DNA of 17,099 nucleotides from Pseudomonadota bacterium (GCA_023458315.1 JAEXAH010000137.1:1-17099), one strand, 5' to 3'; counted from the stretch's first letter, positions 1 through 7,531 are shown. The notes: generated by a model not told the origin, from the sequence alone. Numbers and translations: made by a program.

Positions 1-128
1 TGGAGGCGACCCCAGACCCGGGGGCGACACCAATCAAATGGTGCTGCAATGGGCGTGAACTTTAACCGGACAGCCGTGGGTCAAGCCCGGCCATGACGAG
101 CACTTCCCCGCAATTCCGCGATGAACCG

Positions 129-156
129 AAAAAAGATGCCCGCCGAAGCGGGCATC
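129..156 (-). terminator. Rho-independent terminator of the acyl-CoA synthetase gene
   Basis: Read on the minus strand, a perfect 9-bp stem (GATGCCCGC / GCGGGCATC) closes a TTCG tetraloop and is followed at once by six T residues. It starts a few bases after the TAA stop of the acyl-CoA synthetase gene, where an intrinsic terminator is expected. A UUCG loop on a GC-rich stem followed by a U-tract is the standard form. Confidence 0.85.
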
Positions 157-161
157 CGGGG

Positions 162-1892
162 TTATTCGTCGTCGAAGCGGCCGGGGGTGGCCAGGGGCAG
201 GTCTTCGTCGGGTTCGGCGACCGCCTTGGCCTTCAGCGCGCGGCGCATGATCTTGCCGGTGGTGGTCTTGGGCATGGTTTCGACGAATTGCACCTCGCGC
301 GGGGCGATGGCCGAGCCCAAATGCTGGCGGGCGTAGTACAGCAATTCTGTGCGCAGCGCCTCGCCTTCCTCGAAACCGGGGTTCAGCGAGACGAAGGCCA
401 CCGGCACCTCGCGCAGCAGCAGGTCGGGCTTGCCGACCACGCCGATCTCGGCGACCGCCGGGTGTTCCATCAGGGCGCATTCGATCTCGAACGGGCCGAT
501 GGTGTGGCCCGCCGACTTGATCATGTCGTCGGAGCGGCCGACGAACCAGAAGAAGCCGTCGGCATCGCGGCGCACCAGATCGCCGGTCAGGTACCAGCCA
601 TCGACGAAACACGCCTGATAGCGGCCGGGATCGCCCACATAGCCCGAGAACAGCGAGGGCAGGTCGGCGCGCAGCGCCAGTTCGCCGACGCTGTCGGGGT
701 CGGTCACGATCTCGACCTTGGACAGGTTGCGGGTGACGACCGCGGCCTCGACCCCCGGCAGCGGGCGGCCCATGCTGCCCGGCTTGCCGTCGCCCGCCAG
801 ATTGGCGATGGCGATGGCGCCGGTTTCGGTCTGCCACCAGGTGTCATGGAACTGGGCGCCCAGCGCCTTGTCGCCCCACACCACCGCCTCGGGGTTCAGC
901 GGCTCGCCCGCGCTGGCCGCCAGACGCAAGGAATTCTCGCGGTAGGTACGGGCCAGGGCGGCGCCATAGCGCATCATCATGCGGATGTTGGTGGGCGTGG
1001 TGTACCACACCGTCACCTTTTCATCCTTCAGCACGCCGTACCAGCGGCGCGGATCGAACTCGGCCTCGTCCACCATGGCGGTGCAGCCGTTGACCAGCGG
1101 CACGATCAGGCCATAGACGGTGTTGGTGATCCAGCCGGGATCGGCGGTGCACCAATAGACGTCGTCGGGCACCAGGTCGAACACCTGGCGGCCGGTGATC
1201 AGATGGGACAGCACGGCGCCGTGGGCGTGCAGCGCCCCCTTGGGGGTGCCGGTGGTGCCGCTGGTGAAATGGACGAAGGCCGGAGAGGCCGGGCTGGTCG
1301 GTTCGGTGGCGGCGGGGGCGGCCGCCAGCAGGCGGGCACGGAAATCCTGGCAGCCTTCGTGGTCGCCCAGGGTGGCATCGGGCTCGTCGGCGACCAGCAG
1401 CACATGTTCCAGGTCGGGCAGGTTGCGGCGCACGGCGGCGACCTTGCGGGCGTACAGCCCTTCGGCGGCGATCAGCACCTTGGCGCGCGACAGTTCCAGG
1501 CGCGACCGCAACGGGCCGGGGCCGAACACCCCGAACAGCGGGCAGAACACGCCGCCCGCCTTCCAGATGCCGAACGCCGCCTGATACAGCTCGACCGAGC
1601 GGCCCAGCAGCACCGCCACGGTATCGCCCGGCTTCAGCCCCAAATCGCGCAGCACGGCGGCGACGCGGGATGAATCCTCGGCCAGTTCGGCATAGGTGAC
1701 GGCGCGCCGTTCATAGCGCCGCCCCAGCGAGATCAGCGCCCGGCGGCCGCCATTGCCTGCGGCGATGTGGCGGTCCAGGGCCTCGTGGGCGATGTTGAGC
1801 CCGCCGCCGGGAAGTCCCGCCAGCAGGGTGCGTGCCGTGTTCCAGTCGAAACGAGACTCGTCAGCGGTCGTGCCGTTCGTCGGCAGGGCCAT
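162..1892 (-). CDS. AMP-forming acetyl/short-chain acyl-CoA synthetase (AcsA-like)
   Basis: A 576-residue member of the ANL adenylate-forming superfamily. It should activate acetate or a similar short acid to acyl-AMP and then acyl-CoA in the cytoplasm. Visible motifs: the phosphate-binding loop TSGTTGTPKG (210-219), DTWWQTETG (350-358), whose double Trp typifies acetyl/propionyl-CoA synthetases, GWYLTGD (432-438), the hinge region GRSDDMIKSAGHT (452-464) and the C-terminal PKTTTGKIMRR (541-551), whose Lys547 is the catalytic lysine that protein acetyltransferases modify in this family. Length matches the ~570-residue Bacillus AcsA type rather than the ~650-residue Acs. The chosen ATG has GGGAGGAAAG directly upstream. 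An in-frame ATG at 1928 also has an upstream GGGAGG and would add 12 residues. A terminator follows the gene. Exact substrate is uncertain. Confidence 0.93.
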   Translation of the reverse strand: MALPTNGTTADESRFDWNTARTLLAGLPGGGLNIAHEALDRHIAAGNGGRRALISLGRRYERRAVTYAELAEDSSRVAAVLRDLGLKPGDTVAVLLGRSVELYQAAFGIWKAGGVFCPLFGVFGPGPLRSRLELSRAKVLIAAEGLYARKVAAVRRNLPDLEHVLLVADEPDATLGDHEGCQDFRARLLAAAPAATEPTSPASPAFVHFTSGTTGTPKGALHAHGAVLSHLITGRQVFDLVPDDVYWCTADPGWITNTVYGLIVPLVNGCTAMVDEAEFDPRRWYGVLKDEKVTVWYTTPTNIRMMMRYGAALARTYRENSLRLAASAGEPLNPEAVVWGDKALGAQFHDTWWQTETGAIAIANLAGDGKPGSMGRPLPGVEAAVVTRNLSKVEIVTDPDSVGELALRADLPSLFSGYVGDPGRYQACFVDGWYLTGDLVRRDADGFFWFVGRSDDMIKSAGHTIGPFEIECALMEHPAVAEIGVVGKPDLLLREVPVAFVSLNPGFEEGEALRTELLYYARQHLGSAIAPREVQFVETMPKTTTGKIMRRALKAKAVAEPDEDLPLATPGRFDDE

Positions 1893-1914
1893 CTTTCCTC
1901 CCGCATTGCTTGCG

Positions 1915-1939
1915 CGGAAACCGTACATCGCGGTTTCCG
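1915..1939 (-). repeat. 9-bp inverted repeat in the acyl-CoA synthetase leader
   Basis: Perfect arms CGGAAACCG and CGGTTTCCG separated by 7 bases lie 23-47 bases upstream of the chosen start and just before its ribosome-binding site. The alternative ATG at 1928 falls in the loop. It could form an mRNA hairpin affecting ribosome access or act as a DNA operator. Function is inferred only from symmetry and position. Confidence 0.6.
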
Positions 1940-1960
1940 TCCTCCCTGAAATTGGCGGCC

Positions 1961-1989
1961 ATTGTGCTGACGGCGGGGGCGTCACGCAA
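1961..1989 (-). promoter_or_regulatory. Candidate sigma70-type promoter for the acyl-CoA synthetase
   Basis: On the minus strand TTGCGT (1989-1984) and CACAAT (1966-1961) are separated by 17 bases. This matches the -35 and -10 consensus at about four positions each. It would give a leader of roughly 60 nt containing the inverted repeat at 1915-1939. It is not required if transcription continues from the upstream permease gene, 139 bases away. Confidence 0.4.
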
Positions 1990-2031
1990 CCCGCCGATTT
2001 GCAAGCCTGCGATGCGCCCGGAAAAGCCGCC

Positions 2032-2919
2032 TTACCCCTTGCGCCGGGTGGCCAGGAAGATACCGGCGAAGATCAGCCCGCCGCCCAATCCGTGATACCA
2101 GTGGAACGCCTCGCCCAGCAGGGGGATGGCCAGCAGCGCGGTGAACAGCGGGATCAGATAGGAATACTGGCCGGTGGTGGCGGCGCCGACCACCGCCACC
2201 CCCCGGTTCCAGAAGGTGAAGGCCACCAGCGAGGCCAAAAGGCCGGTGTACAGGATGGCCGCCAGTTCCGGCAGGCCCAGCGCCGCCAGCGGCTGCCGGG
2301 CGGGCAGCAGGGCATAGGCCGCCGCCAACGCCGCCAGCCCGACCATGACGAAGGCGGTCAGCAGGGTCAGCGCCGGAACCGCCAGGGCATAGCGGCGCAG
2401 CATCACCGAATAAATCGCCCAGGCCAGGGTCGCCAACACCATCAGCCCGTCGCCCGGCGTCAGCGCCAGATCCAGCAGGCGGCCGGGATCGCCGCGCGTC
2501 ACCACCGCCAGCATGCCGCAGGCCGACACCAGGATGCCCAGCATCTGCGCCGGGCGGATGGCATCGCCCAACCACAGCCGCCCCAGCAACAGGATCAGCA
2601 GCGGCATGCACGCCCCCATCAGGGTGGCGTTGATGGCCGTGGTGGTGTGCATGGCCATGTACAGCAAGGTGTTGTAGACGGCGACGCTGCACAGCCCCAT
2701 GACCAGGACGGCGGGCCATGCCGCCAGCAGCACGCGGCCATGGACCAGCAGGGAACGGCCGGTGAAGGGCAGCAGCGCCGCCAACGCCACGCACCAGCGC
2801 CAGAACGACAGTTCCACGGGGTCCAGGCGGCCGACCACGGCGCGTCCCACCAGGGCGTTGCCCGCCCACAGCAGCGGCGGCACCACCAGCAGGATCAGCC
2901 ACAGCCGCCTTTCGGTCAC
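2032..2919 (-). CDS. DMT superfamily EamA-type permease
   Basis: A 295-residue, very hydrophobic protein with about ten predicted membrane spans in two EamA repeats (about 8-141 and 155-291). This is the usual architecture and size of drug/metabolite transporter family exporters in the inner membrane. The second repeat ends with the typical short basic tail TRRKG. Known members export amino acids, nucleosides or other small metabolites; nothing here identifies the substrate. The start is taken as GTG at 2919, because the hydrophobic part begins six codons later and because this GTG overlaps the TGA of the upstream gene (GTGA). No Shine-Dalgarno is seen there, so translation is probably coupled. 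A longer reading starting further upstream has an arginine-rich, out-of-family N-terminus that is the other gene read in the wrong frame. Confidence 0.88.
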   Translation of the reverse strand: MTERRLWLILLVVPPLLWAGNALVGRAVVGRLDPVELSFWRWCVALAALLPFTGRSLLVHGRVLLAAWPAVLVMGLCSVAVYNTLLYMAMHTTTAINATLMGACMPLLILLLGRLWLGDAIRPAQMLGILVSACGMLAVVTRGDPGRLLDLALTPGDGLMVLATLAWAIYSVMLRRYALAVPALTLLTAFVMVGLAALAAAYALLPARQPLAALGLPELAAILYTGLLASLVAFTFWNRGVAVVGAATTGQYSYLIPLFTALLAIPLLGEAFHWYHGLGGGLIFAGIFLATRRKG

Positions 2920-4088
2920 GGCAACAGCGCGGAATCGAGCATGTGGCGGCCGATGGCCTCGGCCAAGGCGCGGTTGAAGCGCGGGCTGTAGTGGATGGTG
3001 TCCACATAGGCGTCGCCCTGGGCGGGCTCGGCCTCGGCCAGCCACAGGGTGTGATCGGCCAGCAACTGCCCGGCGGCCCGCATCTCGACCATGCGCGGAT
3101 AGCCCTTGGCCGAGTTCAGGTAATTGGCCAGCAACTCGGTGTTGACCGGCACCGACCGCTTGGCATTGTCATAGGCGTAGGTGGGCACCGGCTGCTGCAC
3201 GAACAGCACCTTGAAGCCCAGGCGGTCGGCCATGCCCGCGATCATGCGGCGGTTGGTGTCCAGGCGGCGGATGGCCTTGTCCACCTCGGCGTCGCTGGCG
3301 CATTGGGCGGTGCGGTGCGGCGCCTCGGCCGGTTCCTCGCCGATCAGCCAGCGGCCGAAGGCCAGCAGGTTCGAGCGTGCCGCCAGTTCGCTGGTCAGCG
3401 GCAGGCGGGCGGCGACGCGGGTGGCCTGCTCGATGCGCTCGCTCCAGGCGGTGCGGTCGGGCAGGGCGCAGGACTGGAAATCGCCCAGGCCGTCCACGAA
3501 CACCGCCACGTCGGGCCTGGTCCCGGCGGTCAGCAGCCGCTCCAGCGCGATGCGTTCCTGGGTGGAATAATAGGACGGCGCGCCGAAATTGAAGACCTGG
3601 ACCTCCTTGCCCGCCGCCTTCAGCACCTCGCCCAATTGCGCGGGCAGGGTCTCGGCATCGGCGACGCCGGTGCCGAAGGTGGTGGAGCCGCCGAACACGA
3701 ACACCTTGGGTCCGGGATTGTCCAGGCTTTGCGGCGTGCCGTTGCCGCGCCAGCCCTCGGCGCTGACGTTCAGGGTCGGGCTGGCGAAGGCGGGCAGGCG
3801 GTATTCCACCAGCGGCGCGTACACCGCCTCGCCCAGTCGGGCGGCATCGGCCAGCACGCCGCGATAGAAGGCCGGGTCCTCGGCGCCGTAGACGCGGGAA
3901 ATCTCGGCCTCGGTCAGCGAAGGCGTGGCGGCGGCGCGAGAATGGCGTATCTTGCCCATGGCCAGTCCGGCCGCCCATTCGGCGACGATCAGGACCAGCA
4001 CCGCCGCCAGGGTGATCTGGCCCAGCTTGGTGAAGACGATGCCAAGGGAATTGGTTTCGTCGTGGTTGCGGTTGCGGCGTCGGCGCAT
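2916..4088 (-). CDS. Membrane-anchored SGNH/GDSL-hydrolase-like protein
   Basis: A 390-residue protein with a basic N-terminus and one membrane span at about 21-44, so the rest probably faces the periplasm. The SGNH pattern is visible: FGGSTTFGTG (132-141) with Ser135 as the candidate nucleophile, FGAPSY (168-173) supplying the conserved Gly, VDGLGDF (198-204) as the third block, and DTIH (363-366) with Asp363 and His366 completing the triad. Members hydrolyse esters or remove or transfer acyl groups on sugars, polysaccharides or lipids; the substrate cannot be told. Its stop codon overlaps the permease start, suggesting a two-gene unit. The ATG at 4088 has no clear ribosome-binding site, so the exact start is uncertain, though the span just after it supports one nearby. 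Confidence 0.78.
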   Translation of the reverse strand: MRRRRNRNHDETNSLGIVFTKLGQITLAAVLVLIVAEWAAGLAMGKIRHSRAAATPSLTEAEISRVYGAEDPAFYRGVLADAARLGEAVYAPLVEYRLPAFASPTLNVSAEGWRGNGTPQSLDNPGPKVFVFGGSTTFGTGVADAETLPAQLGEVLKAAGKEVQVFNFGAPSYYSTQERIALERLLTAGTRPDVAVFVDGLGDFQSCALPDRTAWSERIEQATRVAARLPLTSELAARSNLLAFGRWLIGEEPAEAPHRTAQCASDAEVDKAIRRLDTNRRMIAGMADRLGFKVLFVQQPVPTYAYDNAKRSVPVNTELLANYLNSAKGYPRMVEMRAAGQLLADHTLWLAEAEPAQGDAYVDTIHYSPRFNRALAEAIGRHMLDSALLP

Positions 4089-4118
4089 GGAAGGGGGCCC
4101 GGATCGGATGGAAAAAAT

Positions 4119-4130
4119 TGACCTTGGTCA
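4119..4130. promoter_or_regulatory. 12-bp palindromic site between divergent genes
   Basis: TGACC-TT-GGTCA forms perfect 5-bp arms midway between the divergently transcribed SGNH-like gene and the HIT-family gene. A short GCGC-GAAA-GCGC hairpin follows at 4133-4144. The position suits an operator controlling one or both genes, but no known regulator's site is recognised and no strong -35/-10 pair is seen nearby. Confidence 0.3.
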
Positions 4131-4176
4131 TAGCGCGAAAGCGCCGCCAGGGCAATCAAGGAGGGATCAGAACCCC

Positions 4177-4578
4177 ATGTTCGTCTTGCATGAACGTCTT
4201 GAGGCCGACACCGTTTTCGTCACAGATTGGCCGCTGTGCCGCGTTCTGCTGCTGAACGACGCCAATTATCCCTGGGTGGTGCTGGTGCCGCGCCGCCACG
4301 GCGTGTCCGAGTTGCACGAACTGGATCATTACGACCGCCAAACCCTGGTCGAAGAGATCACCGACGCCTCGCACCGCCTGCAAAACCACGTCAAGGCGCA
4401 CAAGATGAACATCGGCGCCCTGGGCAACGTGGTGCCGCAACTGCACGTTCACGTCATCGCCCGTTTCCGCGAGGACGCGGCATGGCCCAAGCCGGTGTGG
4501 GGCGCGGTGCCCGGCCAGCCCTATGCGCCCGAGGCGCTGGCCGCCCGCATCGCCGAATTGAAGACGCTGTTCGCCTGA
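4177..4578 (+). CDS. HIT-family (histidine triad) nucleotide hydrolase/transferase
   Basis: A 133-residue cytoplasmic protein, the usual size for a HIT domain. Such enzymes hydrolyse or transfer nucleoside phosphates, for example adenosine phosphoramidates or dinucleoside polyphosphates. The hallmark HxHxHxx motif is present as QLHVHVI (88-94): the first His is Gln, while the middle His90, expected to carry the nucleotidyl intermediate, and His92 remain. PWVVLVPRRHG (32-42) and NIGALGNVVPQ (78-88) are typical flanking segments. The start at ATG 4177 is supported by AGGAGG at 4159-4164, at slightly long spacing, and by family length; longer upstream readings run into the divergent intergenic region. 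It is the first gene of a plus-strand run with 4 bases to the next start. Confidence 0.9.
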   Translation: MFVLHERLEADTVFVTDWPLCRVLLLNDANYPWVVLVPRRHGVSELHELDHYDRQTLVEEITDASHRLQNHVKAHKMNIGALGNVVPQLHVHVIARFREDAAWPKPVWGAVPGQPYAPEALAARIAELKTLFA

Positions 4579-4582
4579 TGCC

Positions 4583-5227
4583 ATGCTGCTGAACGGCGTA
4601 CACCTGCTGCCCGATCTGTCGGGCGCGCTGATCTATCCCAAGGCGCGGTTGGTGGCGGTGTCCGATCCCGTCGGCGACAGTGCCGACCGGGGGGCGCCGC
4701 AGCGCGCGGCCACGGCGTTGAAACGGCTGGGGGCGGTGCTGCGCCAACGCCGCCCGGCCATGGTGCTGTGGCTGGGCGACAGCCTGCCGCGCCTGCTGGC
4801 CGAGGGGCGGCTGGCCGCGCGCGATGCCGACGACGTGGCGCGGCTGGCGCAAACCCATGACTGGCGCTGGGTGGCCGACGGCCTGCCCGACATGGCGGTG
4901 CCCGAACTCAAGGCGGCGGGCCTGACCTTTCGCCACCGTCCGGCCCCCGGCTCGGCGGCCTTGGGCGAGGTGGCGGCGGCGCCGTGGCCGCTGGCCGGGC
5001 TGGACGGCGGGCTGTGGCCGTGCTTCGTGTTCGACGGCCGCCGCATGGTGATTCCGCCCTTCGGCGGCGGCACCGAGGGCGTCAACGTGTTGTCGCCCGC
5101 CTTCGCCGCGCTGTTCCGTCGTCCGTTCAACGCCCTGATCCTGGCGGGCGGCCGCATCGTCACCCGCCCGCGCGCCCGGCTGGAGCCGCCCGCCCCGCCC
5201 CGCATCCCCGGAGAAGCCCCGCCATGA
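4583..5227 (+). CDS. PdeM-like calcineurin-type phosphoesterase homologue, metal-binding motifs lost
   Basis: A 214-residue protein resembling PdeM, the metallophosphoesterase often encoded beside DNA ligase and Lhr-type helicase genes. The overall frame is kept: a beta-strand opening at about 16-28, LGDS (64-67), DWRWV (93-97), LTFRH-P-PG (114-123), CFVFDGRRMVIPPFG (147-161) and NVLSPAF (168-174). The metal ligands expected at each motif are not seen: D-x-H reads SDPVGD (27-32), GD-xx-H reads GDSLP (65-69), GNHD reads ADGL (98-101), and GHLHP reads AAPWP (132-136). The enzyme is therefore probably inactive as a phosphodiesterase, or has a changed role. The reading frame is intact. It starts 4 bases after the HIT gene and its stop overlaps the photolyase start (ATGA), so it is translated within this unit. 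Family recognition is by motif comparison from memory. Confidence 0.72.
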   Translation: MLLNGVHLLPDLSGALIYPKARLVAVSDPVGDSADRGAPQRAATALKRLGAVLRQRRPAMVLWLGDSLPRLLAEGRLAARDADDVARLAQTHDWRWVADGLPDMAVPELKAAGLTFRHRPAPGSAALGEVAAAPWPLAGLDGGLWPCFVFDGRRMVIPPFGGGTEGVNVLSPAFAALFRRPFNALILAGGRIVTRPRARLEPPAPPRIPGEAPP

Positions 5228-6636
5228 CCACCCTGATCTGGCTGCGCCAGGATTTGCGCCTGGCCGACAATCCCGCTTTGGCCGCCGCCGCCCACGGCCC
5301 CGTTGTGTTGGCCTTCGTGCTGGACGAGGCCGGACCGTGGCAGCCGGGCGGCGCCTCGCGCTGGTGGTTGCACCACTCGCTGGCGGCGCTGACGGCCGAG
5401 GTGACGCGGCGCGGCGGCCGTCTGGTGCTGTTGCGCGGCGATGCCCTGACCGAAATTCCCCGCCTTGCCGCCGCCATCGGCGCCGGGGCGGTGCATTGGA
5501 ACCGCCGCTTCGAACCGGGCGAGCGCGACCGCGAGGCCGACATGGCCCGCCGCCTTGCCGCCGCGGGCATCCACGGCCGCGATTTCGCCGCCGACCTGCT
5601 GTTCGAGCCGGGGATGGTGCGCACCAAGACCGGCGGGCCGTTCCAGGTGTTCACGCCGTTCTGGCGTGCCGCCCTGGCCCTGCCGGAACCGGCGCGGCCA
5701 TTGCCCGCGCCCGCCGCCCTGACGGCACCGCAAAACGTACCGACCGGGCTGGAATTGGACGCGCTGGGGCTGATGCCGCGCCTGGAGTGGTGGCGCGGCA
5801 TGGCGGAAACCTGGAACCCGGGCGAGGCGGGTGCCGCCGAGCGGCTGGGCGTTTTCCTGGATCGGGGGCTGAACGATTACGACAGCGAGCGCGACCGCCC
5901 CGACCATGACGGCACCTCGCTGCTGTCGCCCCATCTGGCGTTCGGCGAGATCAGCCCGCGCCAGATCTGGTACGCCGTGCGCACCCGGCCGCCCTCGGCC
6001 GGGGCGGAATGCTTCCTCAAGGAAGTGGGGTGGCGGGAATTCAGCCACCAGTTGATCGCCACCTTCCCCGATCTGCCGACCCGGCCGTTGCAACCGGCCT
6101 TCGCCGCCTTTCCCTGGGTCGAGGATCAGGCCGCCCTGGCGGCATGGCAGCGGGGCCTTACCGGCTATCCCATCGTCGATGCCGGCATGCGCCAGCTTTG
6201 GGCCACCGGCTGGATGCACAATCGGGTGCGCATGATCGTCGGTTCGTTTCTGGTCAAGGATCTGCTGCTGCCGTGGCAGGCGGGCGAACGCTGGTTCTGG
6301 GACACGCTGGTGGACGCCAACGCCGCCGCCAATGCCGCGTCGTGGCAATGGATCGCCGGATGCGGCGCCGACGCCGCCCCCTATTTCCGGGTGTTCAACC
6401 CCATCACCCAGGGCGAGAAATTCGACCCGGCCGGTGATTACGTGCGGCGCTGGGTGCCGGAACTGGCGCGGCTGCCCGCCCAGGCCATCCACAAGCCGTG
6501 GCTGGCGTCGCCGCTGGAACTGGCGGGGGCGCGGGTGCGGCTGGGCGTCACCTATCCCGAGCCCATGGTGGACCATGCCCGGGCGCGGCTGGCGGCGCTG
6601 GACGCCTATGCCCGGGTCAAGGGATCTACTTCTTAG
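5224..6636 (+). CDS. phrB: Deoxyribodipyrimidine photolyase (class I CPD type)
   Basis: A 470-residue flavoprotein that uses blue light to split cyclobutane pyrimidine dimers. The N-terminal antenna-cofactor domain begins with WLRQDLRLADNPAL (6-19). The C-terminal FAD domain carries TGYPIVDAGMRQL (313-325), TGWMHNRVRM (328-337), DANAAAN (364-370), SWQW (373-376) and DAAPYFRVFNP (383-393). The electron-transfer tryptophans of the E. coli enzyme (W306, W359, W382) align by spacing with W298, W351 and W374, so photoreduction should work. Length equals the usual ~470. The ATG overlaps the TGA of the PdeM-like gene, indicating coupling. The wider unit (HIT, PdeM-like, photolyase) suggests a nucleotide or DNA-damage theme, which is inference. 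Confidence 0.96.
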   Translation: MTTLIWLRQDLRLADNPALAAAAHGPVVLAFVLDEAGPWQPGGASRWWLHHSLAALTAEVTRRGGRLVLLRGDALTEIPRLAAAIGAGAVHWNRRFEPGERDREADMARRLAAAGIHGRDFAADLLFEPGMVRTKTGGPFQVFTPFWRAALALPEPARPLPAPAALTAPQNVPTGLELDALGLMPRLEWWRGMAETWNPGEAGAAERLGVFLDRGLNDYDSERDRPDHDGTSLLSPHLAFGEISPRQIWYAVRTRPPSAGAECFLKEVGWREFSHQLIATFPDLPTRPLQPAFAAFPWVEDQAALAAWQRGLTGYPIVDAGMRQLWATGWMHNRVRMIVGSFLVKDLLLPWQAGERWFWDTLVDANAAANAASWQWIAGCGADAAPYFRVFNPITQGEKFDPAGDYVRRWVPELARLPAQAIHKPWLASPLELAGARVRLGVTYPEPMVDHARARLAALDAYARVKGSTS

Positions 6637-6722
6637 GAGGTGGACTCTTCCAACCGATGCCGCATGGCCCCATCTGATCCGGCAGGATAAGCTGTCCCGG
6701 ACAACCTGAAGAGGAGGGCGCC

Positions 6723-6938
6723 ATGCATGAGAGCGACTGGAGCGGCACCGCCGCCGCATTCACCGCCCTGGCCCTGGCCGTCGGCGTGTGGCTGTGGCCG
6801 ACGTCGGAACCTTCGCCGTCCCCGGCCGCCGCGCAGGCGCACGACCAGGACGACCTCTCCCGCCTGCGCGCCGAGGCCAAGCGGTGGGACGGCGTTCAGG
6901 TGTCGTCAGCCCCGGCGGTGCCCGGCCTGAACCACTAA
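6723..6938 (+). CDS. Small single-span membrane protein, unknown function
   Basis: A 71-residue reading frame with a strong ribosome-binding site (AGGAGG, about 6 bases before the ATG). One hydrophobic span covers about 9-26 (rich in Ala, Leu, Val and Trp), followed by a Ser/Pro linker and a charged, probably helical part around DDLSRLRAEAKRW (43-55). I do not recognise the family. It lies 86 bases after the photolyase in the same direction and stops 4 bases before the convergent acetyltransferase. The good start signal and membrane-protein composition argue for a real gene, but length and lack of a known family limit certainty. Confidence 0.55.
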   Translation: MHESDWSGTAAAFTALALAVGVWLWPTSEPSPSPAAAQAHDQDDLSRLRAEAKRWDGVQVSSAPAVPGLNH

Positions 6939-6942
6939 ATCC

Positions 6943-7503
6943 TTACCGGCCGCTCCACGGCCGCGGCAGCGCGTCCTGGCAGGTGCGGACCATGTCGGCC
7001 CATTGGGAATACATGGTGTTCATGCCCACCGTCAGTTCCTCGGACACGCTCAGCAAATCGGGCGGCGGCAGTTCCAGATAGGCTTCGGCGGTGCCGCTGT
7101 CGCGGTGCACCGTCATGCCCAGCTTGCGGGCCAGCGCCACCATGCCCCGGTTGTCCGACTGGCACAGGGTGTACAGCTTGTCGGCGCGGCGGTTGCGCGC
7201 CCATTGGATGGCGCGGCGGAACAGGTCGGCGCCGATGCCCTTGACCCGCTGGTCGGCATCCACCGACACCCCGACCTCGGCCAGTCCGTCGGCGAAGGCC
7301 ACATGCACGCCGCCCACCAGACGGTCGTCCACGAAACAGCCCAGGATCAGGTCGTCCGGCCCGATGGCCGCCACGTAACGGTCGATCACCCCGTCCAGCA
7401 CGTTGGCGCGGGCGAAGCGGAACTGCCTGTCGTCGGGCGGCAACCGCTTCAGGTGGTCCGCGAACAACGGCCGCTCATGCAGGTGCAGCTTGCGGATCAA
7501 CAT
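6943..7503 (-). CDS. GNAT-family N-acetyltransferase
   Basis: A 186-residue GNAT fold protein that would transfer an acetyl group from acetyl-CoA to an amine. The acetyl-CoA loop appears as QRVKGIG (85-91), matching Q/R-x-x-G-x-G/A, after the strand AEVGVSVD (75-82). NRGMVALARKLGM (118-130) fits the helix and strand that follow in this family. The C-terminal ~35 residues (from about 150) extend beyond the core and are not recognised. The ATG at 7503 is preceded by GGAGGG at proper spacing. The gene is convergent with the small membrane protein and 122 bases downstream of the GGDEF-EAL gene. Substrate (small molecule, peptide or protein) is unknown. Confidence 0.88.
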   Translation of the reverse strand: MLIRKLHLHERPLFADHLKRLPPDDRQFRFARANVLDGVIDRYVAAIGPDDLILGCFVDDRLVGGVHVAFADGLAEVGVSVDADQRVKGIGADLFRRAIQWARNRRADKLYTLCQSDNRGMVALARKLGMTVHRDSGTAEAYLELPPPDLLSVSEELTVGMNTMYSQWADMVRTCQDALPRPWSGR

Positions 7504-7516
7504 GGGAAAGCCCTCC

Positions 7517-7531
7517 GGTCATACCATGACC
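7517..7531. promoter_or_regulatory. Short inverted repeat before the acetyltransferase gene
   Basis: GGTCAT-ACC-ATGACC gives perfect 6-bp arms just upstream of the acetyltransferase ribosome-binding site. It could be an operator or a leader hairpin. A dyad this small can arise by chance, so the call rests on placement. Confidence 0.25.

Noticed and set aside
1..128. Leading 128 bases with small dyads (CACCA/TGGTG at 28-43) and a possible RNA 3' end on the minus strand
   Set aside because: I tried to fold a tRNA or tmRNA end reading toward position 1 but could not find a consistent acceptor stem or T-arm. No gene is supported here.
93..1673. Long open frame opposite the acyl-CoA synthetase gene
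   Set aside because: It is a shadow in the complementary strand of a well-supported gene; its His/Gly/Gln/Arg-rich, low-complexity protein resembles no family. GC-rich third positions keep such frames open.
4633..6759. 708-residue minus-strand frame across the PdeM-like and photolyase genes
   Set aside because: It runs antisense to two coupled genes with strong family motifs and has only low-complexity content.
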